64,000 nt of DNA from Clostridiaceae bacterium (GCA_012840085.1 DUMB01000081.1:108438-172437), one strand, 5' to 3'. Numbered from the stretch's first letter, positions 25,144 to 34,702 are shown. Program-made: numbers and translations. The notes: a model not told the origin generated them from the letters alone.

Positions 25144-28100
25144 TCAATGTACTTCAAAGCTTTTCATATCCTGTAACAAAATTTTAATATTGTCCAGCAG
25201 TTTATCCCTCTTTATACCTGATATTCTGTACATCAGATATGGACTACTGCCTGCATTGAACAACAGTTGCCTTCTGTATTTTGACATAAGCTTGCCTATC
25301 GCCTCAATGTTCACCCTCTTCATGTCCACATACTGCAATATGACAGCTTCACTTTTCTCGGTTATTGATGAAAATCCTGCAGATTTCGCGAGGGCCTTTA
25401 TGCAGGCTACCATTATCAGATTTCTTACAGGTTGTGGAATATCACCGTATCTGTCTACCAGTTCATCCTCTATATCCACTATATCCTGCTCATCCTGTAT
25501 AGAGGCAATTTTCTTGTACATTTCTATCTTTTCGCTTTCATTGTCTATATACTCTCTGTCTATATATGCATCTACATTAATGTCAATTGTTACCTCCACA
25601 TCATCCTGGGAAACCGGCTCGCCTTTTAGTTCTCTGATTGTCTCGTCCAACAATTTGCAATACATGTCATAACCCACCGATTCCATATTTCCGTGCTGCT
25701 CAGGTCCCAAAAGATTTCCCGCACCTCTGATTTCCATATCCCTCATGGCTATTTTAAATCCCGAACCGAATTCTGTAAAATCCTTTATTGCCTGAAGCCT
25801 CTTCTGGGCTATTTCCGACACCACTTTATCCTTCCTGTAGGTTATATATGCGTAGGCAAGCCTGTTGGACCGCCCAACCCTGCCCCTTAGCTGGTACAGC
25901 TGTGCCAGGCCCATCCTGTCGGCATCTTCCACTATGATAGTGTTTACATTTGGCATATCAAGCCCTGACTCAATTATGGTTGTGCAAACGAGAATGTCAT
26001 ATTCACCGTTAATAAAATCCTGCATTATGTTTTCCAGTTGCCTTTCTTCCATTTGTCCATGTGCAACAGCAATTCTTGCATCAGGAACAAGGGCTTGTAT
26101 CTGTGAAACCTTCAGCTCAATCGATCTGACACGGTTAAACAGATAAAAGGCCTGCCCTCCTCTGCTCAATTCCCGGATTAAAGCGTCTCTTATGACATCT
26201 TCGTTGTATTCCATAACATATGTCTGAACAGGGTACCGCTCTTCAGGCGGGTCCTCAAGAACACTTATATCCCTTATACCCACAAGAGACATGTGAAGGG
26301 TTCTTGGAATAGGTGTAGCTGTAAGAGTCAATACATCAACGTCCGGCGCCATATTTTTTATTCTTTCTTTGTGCTCCACCCCAAAACGCTGCTCTTCATC
26401 AATAATTAGCAGCCCAAGATTCTTGAAATGGATATCTTTCTGCAACAATCTATGCGTACCTATCAGTATATCTACAGCACCGCTTTTTACATCCTTTAAA
26501 ATCTTTTTCTGCTCTGCCCTGCTGCGGAATCTGCTTATCATTTCCACCTTTACCGGGAAATCTCTCATTCTTTCCAAAAAATTGTGGTAATGCTGATTGG
26601 CAAGCACGGTAGTAGGTACAAGGTATGCTACCTGCCTGCCATCCATAACCGCCTTGAAAGCAGCCCTCATAGCAACCTCCGTTTTCCCGTAACCGACATC
26701 ACCGCACAGGAGCCTATCCATTACCTTTCCGGATTCCATATCTCTTTTAATTTCTTCTATGCACCGCAGCTGATCCTCAGTCTCCTCATAGGGGAACTGC
26801 TCTTCAAACTGCTTTTGCCATATTGTATCTTTTGAATATGTAAAACCTTTAATAGACTGTCTTTGGGCGTATAACCTTATTAATTCATCCGCAAGTTCTT
26901 TCAGTGATTCTTTTACTTTCTTTTTGGTCTTTATCCAGTCGGTACCGCCAAGCTTGCTTAGCTTTGGGGTTTTTCCCTCGCTCCCGATATACTTTTGAAT
27001 TAAGTCAAGCTGATTGGTTGGAATATAGAGAAATCCATTATCCTGATATCTTATCTTGAGATAATCACGTTTTACACCGTCTACAACAAGGCTCTCGATT
27101 CCAACATACTGGCCTATACCATGTGTTTGGTGAACAACATAATCGCCCTGGACCAGGTCTGTAAAAAGATTTATCTCTCTTCCCTTGATTTTCTTTGCTG
27201 CCTTCCTTGTTCTCTTGTCCTGCCCAAGCACTTCATTATCACTAATAATCACAAATCCTATAGACGGGTATTCAAATCCCCTGCTCAGGCTGCCCTTCAT
27301 TATTACAACCTGTCCACGCTGCATTGGGGTGTCGCCGTCTGTCAGAAAGGAGGATTCTATTCCTTCTGCGCGAAGTGTATCAACAAGTCTTTCTCCGCGC
27401 CCTTTTGTACCTGAAAGAATTATCACCCTGCTACCGTTTTCCTTCCATCTTCTTACGCTTTCCTTCAGGAATTCCAGATGTCCGCGCATCGGACTGATTG
27501 AACGTGAAGGAACATTAAAAATTTCGGAGTATTCACGTACACTGGTTTCTGGAGCTAAGGCACTCATGTAGATGGTTTTACACCTTTTAAGCTTTCTTTC
27601 AATGTTCTCCGAATCAAAATATATCTGCTCACATCTTGGAAGTAACTGGCCTTTCTCTATCAATGCTTTACACAATTCATGATGCTCAAGAACCAAATTG
27701 TCTACTCTCTGCCTCAACCTTGACAGTTCATCAACAAAAACAATGGTATCATCGGTCAGATAATCAAAAATATAATATGGATCATTAATAATATATGGAA
27801 TATATCTGTCAATTCCCGGAAAATTGGAATCATTTTTCAACCGCTCAATATCAGATAAAATTTTTTGTTTCTGCTCTGAATCAGCATTGCTTCCTTCAAA
27901 GCTTGCAAGGTCCCTTTCAATCTCACAAATGATGTTTTCCAGCATATCCTGTGAGAAAATAACCTCTCTTGCAGGTATAATGTGTATGCTGTCCAACCTG
28001 TCTACCGAACGCTGTGTCATGACATCAAAGATTCTTATGGAATCAACTTCATCATCAAACAATTCCATACGCACAGCATGTTCACTGTCTACTGAAAATA

Positions 28101-28644
28101 TATCAATTATGCCGCCCCTAACAGCAAATTGCCCTTTACCTTCAACAATGCTTACGCGTTCATAACCTGCCGATACCAGTTTTACTGATAAATTCTGTAT
28201 ATCTACTCTTGATCCCACCGAAAGGCTTATTGAGTTTTTCATATATAGAGCCTTGGGCATAAGTTTCTGGGACACTGCTTCGGCAGAAGTAACAACAAAT
28301 CTGTATTTTCCTTCAATCAGCCTGTTTAATACCTCAAGCCTCTCATAGACAGCATCATTGCTTTTTGCCTCTATATCATGAAAAATTACTTCCTTTGATG
28401 GAAAATACAGTACACCTTCACCTAAAAAGTAGGATATATCTTCATACATCCGTCTTGCCTGCATTTCATTAAATGCGACAAAAAGGCCCCTCCTTTCAAG
28501 ATGCCTGCATACAGCACTTGAAATATGAGCCTTTTGAGAATCGGCAGGACCCGTAATATTAAGCGGCATAATGCCATTTCTGATTGAGTCAAGTATTTTA
28601 TTATATTCACATATCTCCAGAAGAGGCTCAAACAAATAATCCAT
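25144..28644 (-). CDS. mfd: Transcription-repair coupling factor Mfd
   Basis: A 1166-residue ATP-dependent translocase that removes RNA polymerase stalled at DNA lesions and recruits UvrA. The N-terminal UvrB-like domains come first (GPADSQKAHISSAVC, GGIIDIFSVDSEHAVRMELFDDEVDSIR). The RNA polymerase-interaction domain lies around 490-560 (GDYVVHQTHGIGQYVGIESL). The RecG-like motor follows, with GDVGYGKTEVAMRAAFKA (motif I), DEEQRFGVEHKE (motif II), LTATPIPRTLHMSL and ESGLDMPNVNT. The TRCF C-terminal domain ends the protein. Length is as expected. AAGGT precedes the ATG, and pth ends 7 bases upstream, so it is in the prs-pth-mfd operon as in Bacillus. Confidence 0.98.
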   Translation of the reverse strand: MDYLFEPLLEICEYNKILDSIRNGIMPLNITGPADSQKAHISSAVCRHLERRGLFVAFNEMQARRMYEDISYFLGEGVLYFPSKEVIFHDIEAKSNDAVYERLEVLNRLIEGKYRFVVTSAEAVSQKLMPKALYMKNSISLSVGSRVDIQNLSVKLVSAGYERVSIVEGKGQFAVRGGIIDIFSVDSEHAVRMELFDDEVDSIRIFDVMTQRSVDRLDSIHIIPAREVIFSQDMLENIICEIERDLASFEGSNADSEQKQKILSDIERLKNDSNFPGIDRYIPYIINDPYYIFDYLTDDTIVFVDELSRLRQRVDNLVLEHHELCKALIEKGQLLPRCEQIYFDSENIERKLKRCKTIYMSALAPETSVREYSEIFNVPSRSISPMRGHLEFLKESVRRWKENGSRVIILSGTKGRGERLVDTLRAEGIESSFLTDGDTPMQRGQVVIMKGSLSRGFEYPSIGFVIISDNEVLGQDKRTRKAAKKIKGREINLFTDLVQGDYVVHQTHGIGQYVGIESLVVDGVKRDYLKIRYQDNGFLYIPTNQLDLIQKYIGSEGKTPKLSKLGGTDWIKTKKKVKESLKELADELIRLYAQRQSIKGFTYSKDTIWQKQFEEQFPYEETEDQLRCIEEIKRDMESGKVMDRLLCGDVGYGKTEVAMRAAFKAVMDGRQVAYLVPTTVLANQHYHNFLERMRDFPVKVEMISRFRSRAEQKKILKDVKSGAVDILIGTHRLLQKDIHFKNLGLLIIDEEQRFGVEHKERIKNMAPDVDVLTLTATPIPRTLHMSLVGIRDISVLEDPPEERYPVQTYVMEYNEDVIRDALIRELSRGGQAFYLFNRVRSIELKVSQIQALVPDARIAVAHGQMEERQLENIMQDFINGEYDILVCTTIIESGLDMPNVNTIIVEDADRMGLAQLYQLRGRVGRSNRLAYAYITYRKDKVVSEIAQKRLQAIKDFTEFGSGFKIAMRDMEIRGAGNLLGPEQHGNMESVGYDMYCKLLDETIRELKGEPVSQDDVEVTIDINVDAYIDREYIDNESEKIEMYKKIASIQDEQDIVDIEDELVDRYGDIPQPVRNLIMVACIKALAKSAGFSSITEKSEAVILQYVDMKRVNIEAIGKLMSKYRRQLLFNAGSSPYLMYRISGIKRDKLLDNIKILLQDMKSFEVH

Positions 28645-28651
28645 AGATACC

Positions 28652-29221
28652 TTACCTGTTATAAATATTCATGGCATATTCAACATTAGACTTTATTATA
28701 TCCACTGCTGCATCTGCAGCTTTTGAAATGCATTGTTCTACAATTTTTCTGCTCTCACTGTCAAATCTTCCAAGAACAAAATCAGCAAGCTCCCAGCCCT
28801 CCGGAGGCTTTCCAATTCCTATTCTGATCCGCGGGAATTCATCAGACTGTATATGGTATATCACAGATCTCATTCCATTGTGAGTTCCTGCGCTTCCCTT
28901 TGAGCGAACCCTCAGCTTGCCCAGCGGAAGATCTACATCATCATAAATTACCAAGACATTTTTTATATCAATTTTATAATATTCAACCAAATCTCTGATA
29001 CTTTCCCCACTTAGATTCATAAAAGTCTGGGGCTTAGCCAGTATTACCTTTTTCCCTTCTATAACCCCTTGTCCTATCAAAGCCTTGCATTTGACTTTTG
29101 AAACTTGAATACCTGTTCTTCCGGATATCAGATCAATAGTGTCAAAACCTACATTATGCCTTGTATTAACGTACTCTTTCCCGGGATTGCCAAGACCCGC
29201 TACTAAATATAAACCGTCCAA
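28652..29221 (-). CDS. pth: Peptidyl-tRNA hydrolase
   Basis: Releases tRNA from prematurely dropped peptidyl-tRNA. The TTG at 29221 is the preferred start: it follows GGGAGGGGGAGAA closely and gives 189 residues, the normal length (MDGLYLVAGLGNPGKEYVNT). An ATG at 29326 would add a 35-residue Lys-rich N-terminus (MSIKKAFEWVIKKTEKSNRK) not typical of the family and has only a weak ribosome site. Catalytic residues are visible: Asn in GLGNPG, His in NTRHNVGFD, Asp in YDDVDLPLGKLRVR, and Asn in GTHNGMRSV. It lies between prs and mfd, the conserved order. Confidence 0.95.
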   Translation of the reverse strand: MDGLYLVAGLGNPGKEYVNTRHNVGFDTIDLISGRTGIQVSKVKCKALIGQGVIEGKKVILAKPQTFMNLSGESIRDLVEYYKIDIKNVLVIYDDVDLPLGKLRVRSKGSAGTHNGMRSVIYHIQSDEFPRIRIGIGKPPEGWELADFVLGRFDSESRKIVEQCISKAADAAVDIIKSNVEYAMNIYNR

Positions 29222-29329
29222 ATTCTCCCCCTCCCGGTGTACCTTATAGCTCTCTTCTGTTACTTTCTTTCTGTTACTCTTTTCTGTTTTCTTTATAACC
29301 CACTCAAATGCTTTCTTTATACTCATTCC

Positions 29330-29545
29330 TTTATCTTTCTATTGCTTTCTATAATTATTTTCTTTCTTAATTATTCTTTTTCTCTATTATTCTCTTACTT
29401 TTATTCTTTTCTCTACTATTCTTTGCTCTTCTATTCTCGTATCTATTATTCTCTTTTCTATTATTCTCTTCCTCTGTTTATTCTCTTTATCTATTTATTC
29501 TTTTTCCTTGTTTATTCTCTTTTTTATTATTCTCTTTTTATGTAA
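29330..29545 (-). repeat. Purine-rich/pyrimidine-rich degenerate repeat tract upstream of pth
   Basis: About 215 bases in which the minus strand is almost all A and G. Roughly a dozen imperfect copies of a 13-16 base unit of the type AGAGAATAATAGA are present. It would form an unusually strand-biased leader between prs and pth. There is no credible gene on either strand. The tract directly abuts the prs stop codon at 29551. Confidence 0.75.
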
Positions 29546-29550
29546 TTCTC

Positions 29551-30513
29551 TCAATCCTCTTGAGTAAACAAAGTGCTTATTGATAAATTTCCATAAATTC
29601 TTTCTATAGCTTCAGCAAAAACATCCGCTACCGACAGCTGTGTAATCTTGTCTATTTTCTTTTCAGGAGAAAGGGTTATTGTATTAAGAGTGACCAGTTC
29701 CTTTATCGGACTATTTTGAATTCTCTCCACAGCCGGACCTGACAACACTCCATGTGTACAGCAGGCATAAACCTCCCTGGCTCCAAACTCATTCAGCGCT
29801 TCTGCCGCATTTACGACAGTGCCTGCAGTGTCTATCAGATCATCAACCAAAATTACTCTTTTATTTCTTACATCACCGATAATGTTCATTATCTCAGATA
29901 CGTTGGCTTTTGGCCTTCTCTTGTCAATAATGGCTATTGGTGAATCAAGTTTCTGTGCAAACTTTCTGGCTCTGGATACACTACCCACGTCAGGTGAAAC
30001 AATGACTATATCATCCAGTTTCTCAAACTTTCCTGCGAAGTATCTGGCAAGAATTGCTCCTCCCAGAAGATGGTCAACAGGTATGTCAAAAAAGCCTTGA
30101 AGCTGTGGAACGTGAAAATCCATCGTCAGCACCCTGTCGGCCCCTGCAGTTGTAATAAGGTTTGCAACAAGTTTTGCCGAAATCGGATCTCTGGCTTTTG
30201 CTTTTCTGTCCTGTCTTGCATATCCGAAGTATGGGATCACTGCAGTAATTCTGCCGGCAGATGCCCTTTTCAGGGCATCTATCATTATCAGCAGTTCAAC
30301 AAGATTATCGTTTACCGGGGGACACGTCGATTGTATGATAAAAACATCGGATCCTCTCACAACTTCTTTTATATTTACTAGAGTTTCACCATCACTGAAT
30401 TTGCCAACAGTGGCAGCTCCAACAGGCAGTCCCATTTTATTGGCAATTTCTTCAGCCAGAGGCCTGTTGGAATTACCGCTGAATATTTTAATATCCTTAC
30501 CACGAATGTTCAT
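29551..30513 (-). CDS. prs: Ribose-phosphate pyrophosphokinase (PRPP synthetase)
   Basis: Makes PRPP from ribose 5-phosphate and ATP for purine, pyrimidine, NAD, His and Trp synthesis. The start is the ATG at 30513 ([22 protein letters not shown]), 7 bases after GGAG. A TTG six bases upstream is unlikely. It has 320 residues. Hallmarks are [52 protein letters not shown] and the PRPP-binding loop [13 protein letters not shown]. It follows glmU with a 12-base gap, the same order as in Bacillus. Another PRPP user and sensor, purR, lies nearby. Confidence 0.98.
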   Translation of the reverse strand: MNIRGKDIKIFSGNSNRPLAEEIANKMGLPVGAATVGKFSDGETLVNIKEVVRGSDVFIIQSTCPPVNDNLVELLIMIDALKRASAGRITAVIPYFGYARQDRKAKARDPISAKLVANLITTAGADRVLTMDFHVPQLQGFFDIPVDHLLGGAILARYFAGKFEKLDDIVIVSPDVGSVSRARKFAQKLDSPIAIIDKRRPKANVSEIMNIIGDVRNKRVILVDDLIDTAGTVVNAAEALNEFGAREVYACCTHGVLSGPAVERIQNSPIKELVTLNTITLSPEKKIDKITQLSVADVFAEAIERIYGNLSISTLFTQED

Positions 30514-30525
30514 TCCCAATCTCCT

Positions 30526-31905
30526 TTACTCTTTTCTCTGCATTCCTTTCCTTATAACCCATCCATCCTTGATGGTCTGCCTTTCTCTGGCAATAGCAAG
30601 AGAATTTTGAGGAACATCATCGGTAATTGTAGAGCCTGCTGCAATGTATGTATCATTTTCCACTACAACCGGAGCAACAAGGTTTACATTACATCCTACA
30701 AAAGCATTATCGCCAATAATTGTCTTATGCTTTTTCTTGCCGTCATAATTTACCGTGACCACACCACATCCTATATTAACATTCCTTCCTACCTGTGCAT
30801 CACCCACATATGTAAGGTGTGAAATCTTTGTCTTATCACCAATTTCAGCTTTCTTAATTTCAACAAAATCGCCAATCTTTACTTTATCACCTATACTGCT
30901 GCCAGGCCTTACATAAGCAAATGGTCCAACGTGAGTATTGTTGCCTACTGAGCTGTCAAGTATAACTGAGTGATTAACTTCAGTACCATCACCTATGACA
31001 GCATTAACAAGCCTGCTGTCCGGACCTATTATACAGTCCTCACCGATTCTGGTATTGCCTTCCAAAATGGTGCCAGGATATATAACTGTATCAATTCCTA
31101 TCTCCACACCTTCATCTATATAGGTTGAAGCAGGGTCAATTATAGTAACTCCGGATCTCATGTGCCTCTCCATTATTCTCGCTTTTATTATTTCCGATGC
31201 CTCGAATAACTGAACCCTGTCATTTATACCCAGTATTTCCCTCGGGTCTGAAAGCTTTAATGCCCCGACCTTATGACCCATTTCTACAAGAATACCAATG
31301 GTATCTGTTATATAGTACTCTCCTTGATTGTTATCATTATTCAACATCCTGAGAGCTTTTACAAAATGCTCTATTGTAAAACAATACATGCCTGAATTTA
31401 TCTCCTTTATAGCTGCTTCCTCAGAACTTGCATCCTTTTGCTCAACAATCTTTATCACATTGCCGTTGCCGTCTCTGATAATCCTTCCATAACCTGTCGG
31501 ATCATCAACTTCAGCTGTAATAACAGTTGCTGAACACCCGTTATTCTCATGGAATTCAATAACATCTTTAAGTGTCTTTGACGTAACAAGAGGTGTATCT
31601 CCGTAAAGAACAAGTACATAGCCATCTTTATCTTTAAAATATTCTTCAGCCTGCATAACTGCGTGCCCAGTGCCAAGCTGCTGCTTCTGCTCGGCATATT
31701 TGACTCTGTCGCCCATGCATTCGATAACCTGATCCGCTCTGTGCCCAACAACAACTATACTTTCATCAATTCCTGCTTCTTTAACTGATGTATATATCCA
31801 TTCAATAAGTGATTTCCCAAAAATCTTATGTACTACCTTAGACTTCCTGGACTTCATTCTTTTGCCTTCGCCAGCCGCTAAGATAACCGCAATAGTTTGT
31901 TTCAT
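30526..31905 (-). CDS. glmU: Bifunctional UDP-N-acetylglucosamine pyrophosphorylase / glucosamine-1-phosphate acetyltransferase
   Basis: Carries out the last two steps to UDP-GlcNAc, precursor of peptidoglycan and wall polymers. The start is the ATG at 31905 (MKQTIAVILAAGEGKRMKS), 459 residues, because GGAGG lies 8 bases ahead; the ATG at 31920 overlaps that site. The N-terminal uridyltransferase domain (1-230) shows LAAGEGKRM and YGDTPLV. The left-handed beta-helix acetyltransferase (about 250-459) shows repeated hexapeptides and HLTYVGDAQVGRNVNIGCG. It overlaps nothing and precedes prs by 12 bases. Since a terminator closes the spoVG transcript upstream, glmU needs its own promoter in the 1-kb spacer. 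Confidence 0.98.
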   Translation of the reverse strand: MKQTIAVILAAGEGKRMKSRKSKVVHKIFGKSLIEWIYTSVKEAGIDESIVVVGHRADQVIECMGDRVKYAEQKQQLGTGHAVMQAEEYFKDKDGYVLVLYGDTPLVTSKTLKDVIEFHENNGCSATVITAEVDDPTGYGRIIRDGNGNVIKIVEQKDASSEEAAIKEINSGMYCFTIEHFVKALRMLNNDNNQGEYYITDTIGILVEMGHKVGALKLSDPREILGINDRVQLFEASEIIKARIMERHMRSGVTIIDPASTYIDEGVEIGIDTVIYPGTILEGNTRIGEDCIIGPDSRLVNAVIGDGTEVNHSVILDSSVGNNTHVGPFAYVRPGSSIGDKVKIGDFVEIKKAEIGDKTKISHLTYVGDAQVGRNVNIGCGVVTVNYDGKKKHKTIIGDNAFVGCNVNLVAPVVVENDTYIAAGSTITDDVPQNSLAIARERQTIKDGWVIRKGMQRKE

Positions 31906-31998
31906 ACATAATTCCTCCATTTCCAGGTTTTATTTTCTCACTTTTATTATACTTTTTCAATACATAAATGAATATCCCCAACTCATGTTTATTATTCA

Positions 31999-32780
31999 AT
32001 TAACTGCCGTTGCCCTGCCTTGACTGGTTCTACTGTTGTATTCATACGGGATTTATTGCCCGAAACTGCTATATGGCAGTTAAACTTAAGCAATATGAAA
32101 GCTATGAAATATGGCAATTGACTTAAGCAATATGGCAGCTAAGAAATATGGCAATTAGCTTATGCAATATGGCAGTTAAGAAATATGGTAATTAAGAAGA
32201 AATATGACAGTAAATAAATATGGCAGTTAATTTGAAAGCAAAGTCAGAAAAATACGTGCTTTTCCTTTTCTCACAGCAAACATTTGACTGGTGTAAGCTT
32301 CAAGGTTGAAACCAGACAAAAGCAGAAACCAAAATCAGGCATATCATGTGAGTAAAAAACTGATTCTATACGGTAAAACAAGTTATATCAGAACCAGGGC
32401 AAGCTAAATTACAACCATAGCAAGTTGCATTAGAGCGAAAGCAAATTAATTGGCCGAAAGTAAGTTAATTGAAAAGAAAGCAAGTTTAGTTATATTGGAA
32501 CCAGTTGTATTAGAACTAGCTATATTATAATCAGAATAGTTAATTTGACATTAAAGTAGAGAAAAATAGAAAATAGAAAATCAGCTTTGCAAAAAGCTAA
32601 TTCTGCAGACAAACATCATGCAGACCGCTAATATGGCAGGCAGTCAATCAGGCGGGCAGTTAATCAGACAGGCAGTTAAAATGGCAGACTGTACATCAGG
32701 CAAATAGTTAACCAGCCAGATAGTTAATCAGGTAAATAGCTAATATGATGGACAGCTAAAAAACAGGAAATATTAATATG
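31999..32780. repeat. Array of decayed ATATGGCAGTTAA repeats in the glmU-spoVG spacer
   Basis: The 1-kb spacer upstream of glmU holds no gene. It begins with an 86-bp element with ATTAACTGCC / GGCAGTTAA ends (31999-32084). About eight imperfect copies of ATATGGCAGTTAAG follow, spaced 16-21 bases, from 32071 to 32232. A middle part (32300-32560) has loose AAAGCAAGTTAATTGAA-like units. A last part (32625-32760) has units such as CAGGCAGTTAATCAGG. The repeats are short, lack unique spacers of constant size and drift gradually, unlike CRISPR. Related ends occur at 10801 and 19517. Confidence 0.6.
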
Positions 32781-32794
32781 CATAAAAAACAAAG

Positions 32795-32837
32795 CCGCTC
32801 AGAAATTTGTCTTTAAATACAAACACATTATGAGCGG
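32795..32837. other. Nested inverted repeat, possible structured RNA
   Basis: An outer stem CCGCTCA / TGAGCGG encloses an inner TTTGT / ACAAA with an 8-base loop. It is followed neither by a T-run nor by a gene. It sits between the repeat array and the spoVG terminator. It could be part of the glmU leader on the minus strand; no known riboswitch class was recognised. Confidence 0.3.
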
Positions 32838-32883
32838 AGCATACAGCAATGGATTTTATGTTATAATCCTGGGGAAGCACACA

Positions 32884-32912
32884 AAAAGACACTTATTAAT
32901 AAGTGTCTTTTA
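32884..32912. terminator. Terminator after spoVG
   Basis: AAAAGACACTTATT and AATAAGTGTCTTTT form a near-perfect bidirectional stem with T-runs on both sides. It lies 4 bases past the spoVG stop. Confidence 0.9.
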
Positions 32913-32915
32913 TTT

Positions 32916-33179
32916 TCATTCTTCAGCAGCCGTAGATTCATATTTCTCGAGTATAGCTTTCTGAATTTTCTCTCTGGTTGCTGCGTTTATCGGGTGTGCA
33001 ATGTCTTTGAATTCCCCGTCCGGAGTCTTTCTGCTCGGCATAGCAATGAACAGCCCATTCTGACTTTCTATTACTTTAATGTCATGAACTACGAATTCAT
33101 TGTCGAATGTCACAGAAACAACGGCCTTCATTTTACCTTCTACATCAATTTTTCTTATGCGGACATCTGTTATTTCCAT
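32916..33179 (-). CDS. spoVG: SpoVG, septation and RNA-binding regulator
   Basis: An 87-residue protein from the ATG at 33179 ([20 protein letters not shown]), chosen by homology and an AGGTGG ribosome site. A GTG at 33191 lies inside that site. The conserved core reads [44 protein letters not shown], the beta-sheet surface used to bind nucleic acid. In Bacillus it affects asymmetric septation and gene expression. It ends in a charged helix ([21 protein letters not shown]). It lies downstream of purR with a sigma-H-like promoter of its own and is closed by a strong terminator, so it is transcribed alone. Confidence 0.97.
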   Translation of the reverse strand: MEITDVRIRKIDVEGKMKAVVSVTFDNEFVVHDIKVIESQNGLFIAMPSRKTPDGEFKDIAHPINAATREKIQKAILEKYESTAAEE

Positions 33180-33218
33180 AGATGTTACCACCTTCCGTAA
33201 TATAATGTTCCTTAATAT

Positions 33219-33243
33219 ATTCTATAAAAATTTATTTTTTCCT
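33219..33243 (-). promoter_or_regulatory. Sigma-H-like promoter of spoVG
   Basis: On the minus strand AGGAAAA (33237-33243) is followed after 14 bases by GAAT (33219-33222), 40 bases ahead of the ATG. Sigma-H promoters have AGGAWWT-type -35 and GAAT-type -10 elements, and spoVG is the classic sigma-H gene. The region upstream is extremely A+T-rich, as in Bacillus. Confidence 0.5.
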
Positions 33244-33354
33244 TCTTTTATTAAAAAAAATTGCATATTTTGATTTTCAAATAAATATTATTTCCAAGAA
33301 AGCTGATAAATAATACTTATATTAATTTCGAATATCTTTATATGCCCTATTTAA

Positions 33355-34167
33355 TTAACATAATCCATTTCTTATATCTATTACGCTATTTTCCTCATCT
33401 ACTCTATTGAGTGTCAGCAGCGAAAAGTAACTATCAACCAGCTTTTTTGCAGGTTCAGCCGTGGCAATAAGTACGCCTATTCCAGCAACCTCACACTCAA
33501 ATTCCTTTGCGAGCTCTATTATACCTCTTGCCGTACCGCCACCCTTCATAAAGTCATCTATGAACAGCAGGCGTGATTTTCGCTTCAATGCTTTTAGAGA
33601 AAGCACCATCGTCTGCAGCTTTCTTGACGAACCGGATACGTAATTTATATTTACCGATGGCCCGTCAGTAGCTTCACTGTTGCGCCTTACAATTACAAGA
33701 GGTGTATTAAGATTGTTAGCGGTAGCAAAAGCAAGGGGAATACCTTTGGTTTCAACCGTCACAACATAATCAATTTTTCTTTCAATAAATTCCTGTGCGA
33801 ATATGCGCCCAACATTAAATACCACATAGGGGTCATATATTATATCCTGCATATAGAGATAACCGCCAGGCAGAATTCTTTCTTTTTTGGAAAGCTCAGA
33901 GCATAGTGAATTCAGTATTTCATAAACTCTCTCTTTTCCAATGGAAGGTACAAAGAATACTCCACCGGAAACACCCGGCACACTTCTGATAGTTCCCAAA
34001 CCAAATCCTTCAAGTGCTTTTTGTATTATATCTATATCCTCACTGATAGTAGACTTGGCAGCTTTAAACATTTCAGTAAAATTGCCAAGACTGAAAAGTT
34101 TTCCGGGTGAGTCGGCAAAAATTTTCGTCAAAATTGCAATACGCTCACTTCTCTGAAGTTTATCCAT
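33355..34167 (-). CDS. purR: PurR, purine operon repressor (PRPP-sensing)
   Basis: A 270-residue repressor of the Gram-positive PurR type. The N-terminal winged helix (about 1-75) reads SERIAILTKIFADSPGKLFSLGNFTEMF. The C-terminal phosphoribosyltransferase-like domain (about 80-270) has VETKGIPLAFATA and a PRPP-binding motif LFIDDFMKGGGTARG. PRPP relieves repression of purine genes. GAGGGATAAA precedes the ATG. It is placed upstream of spoVG-glmU-prs as in Bacillus, but yabJ is absent. No clear PurBox was seen in its own promoter region. Confidence 0.95.
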   Translation of the reverse strand: MDKLQRSERIAILTKIFADSPGKLFSLGNFTEMFKAAKSTISEDIDIIQKALEGFGLGTIRSVPGVSGGVFFVPSIGKERVYEILNSLCSELSKKERILPGGYLYMQDIIYDPYVVFNVGRIFAQEFIERKIDYVVTVETKGIPLAFATANNLNTPLVIVRRNSEATDGPSVNINYVSGSSRKLQTMVLSLKALKRKSRLLFIDDFMKGGGTARGIIELAKEFECEVAGIGVLIATAEPAKKLVDSYFSLLTLNRVDEENSVIDIRNGLC

Positions 34168-34702
34168 TTTATCCCTCTATTCCAAATACTGACCTTATGT
34201 CCAAATACTTACCTTATGCATATTACATCAGCCTGCCAGGTAAAAATCATTTTCGCTTAAACCGGCTGACTCTGTTAGCCTTTTCTATTGGGCCAGTTTT
34301 CTCTAATACTGATTATTATACTACACAATTGCGAATATTTTAACATAACTTCAAGTTATTATTCAGATAATATTTTGTATTTTTGATTATTAACAAAATT
34401 ATAATATTTCCCAAAAATGTATTTGTCACATTAAAAAGTGCAAACATATAATAAAAGTGCACTGTTTTTTAGTGAAATAATTCGAATTTTATTAAATATT
34501 ATTAAATTAATAAAGGAGGGGGTTTTATCAAATAATAATTGTACGGCATATAATGATTGTATGAATTTATCCGTAATATTTTGGTTAGAAAGGGTTCTGC
34601 ACCAATTAATATAAATAAATAATAAAGTTTTACATTCATATAAAAATAATGTATTATTTAAGTGCTAAGAGACTTATTATGGAATATGAGGAGTGTTAAA
34701 AG
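34168..34702. other. A+T-rich intergenic region between purR and murC
   Basis: 535 bases between divergent genes. A strong orphan ribosome-site-like run, AAAGGAGGGGG, lies at 34513-34523, but no usable start codon with a reading frame follows. A TATAAT at 34552 could be a -10 for murC transcription, without a good -35. Nothing else is supported. Confidence 0.5.

Noticed and set aside
29237..29545. Plus-strand frame of Phe/Leu/Tyr/Ser repeats
   Set aside because: It is the direct translation of the polypyrimidine tract. There is no ribosome site and it partly overlaps pth antisense.
31999..32780. CRISPR array
   Set aside because: The units are only 13-18 bases, drift continuously, and are not separated by unique spacers of constant length. 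No cas genes are nearby.
34513..34560. Possible small gene after AAAGGAGGGGG
   Set aside because: No ATG, GTG or TTG at correct distance begins a frame longer than a few codons.
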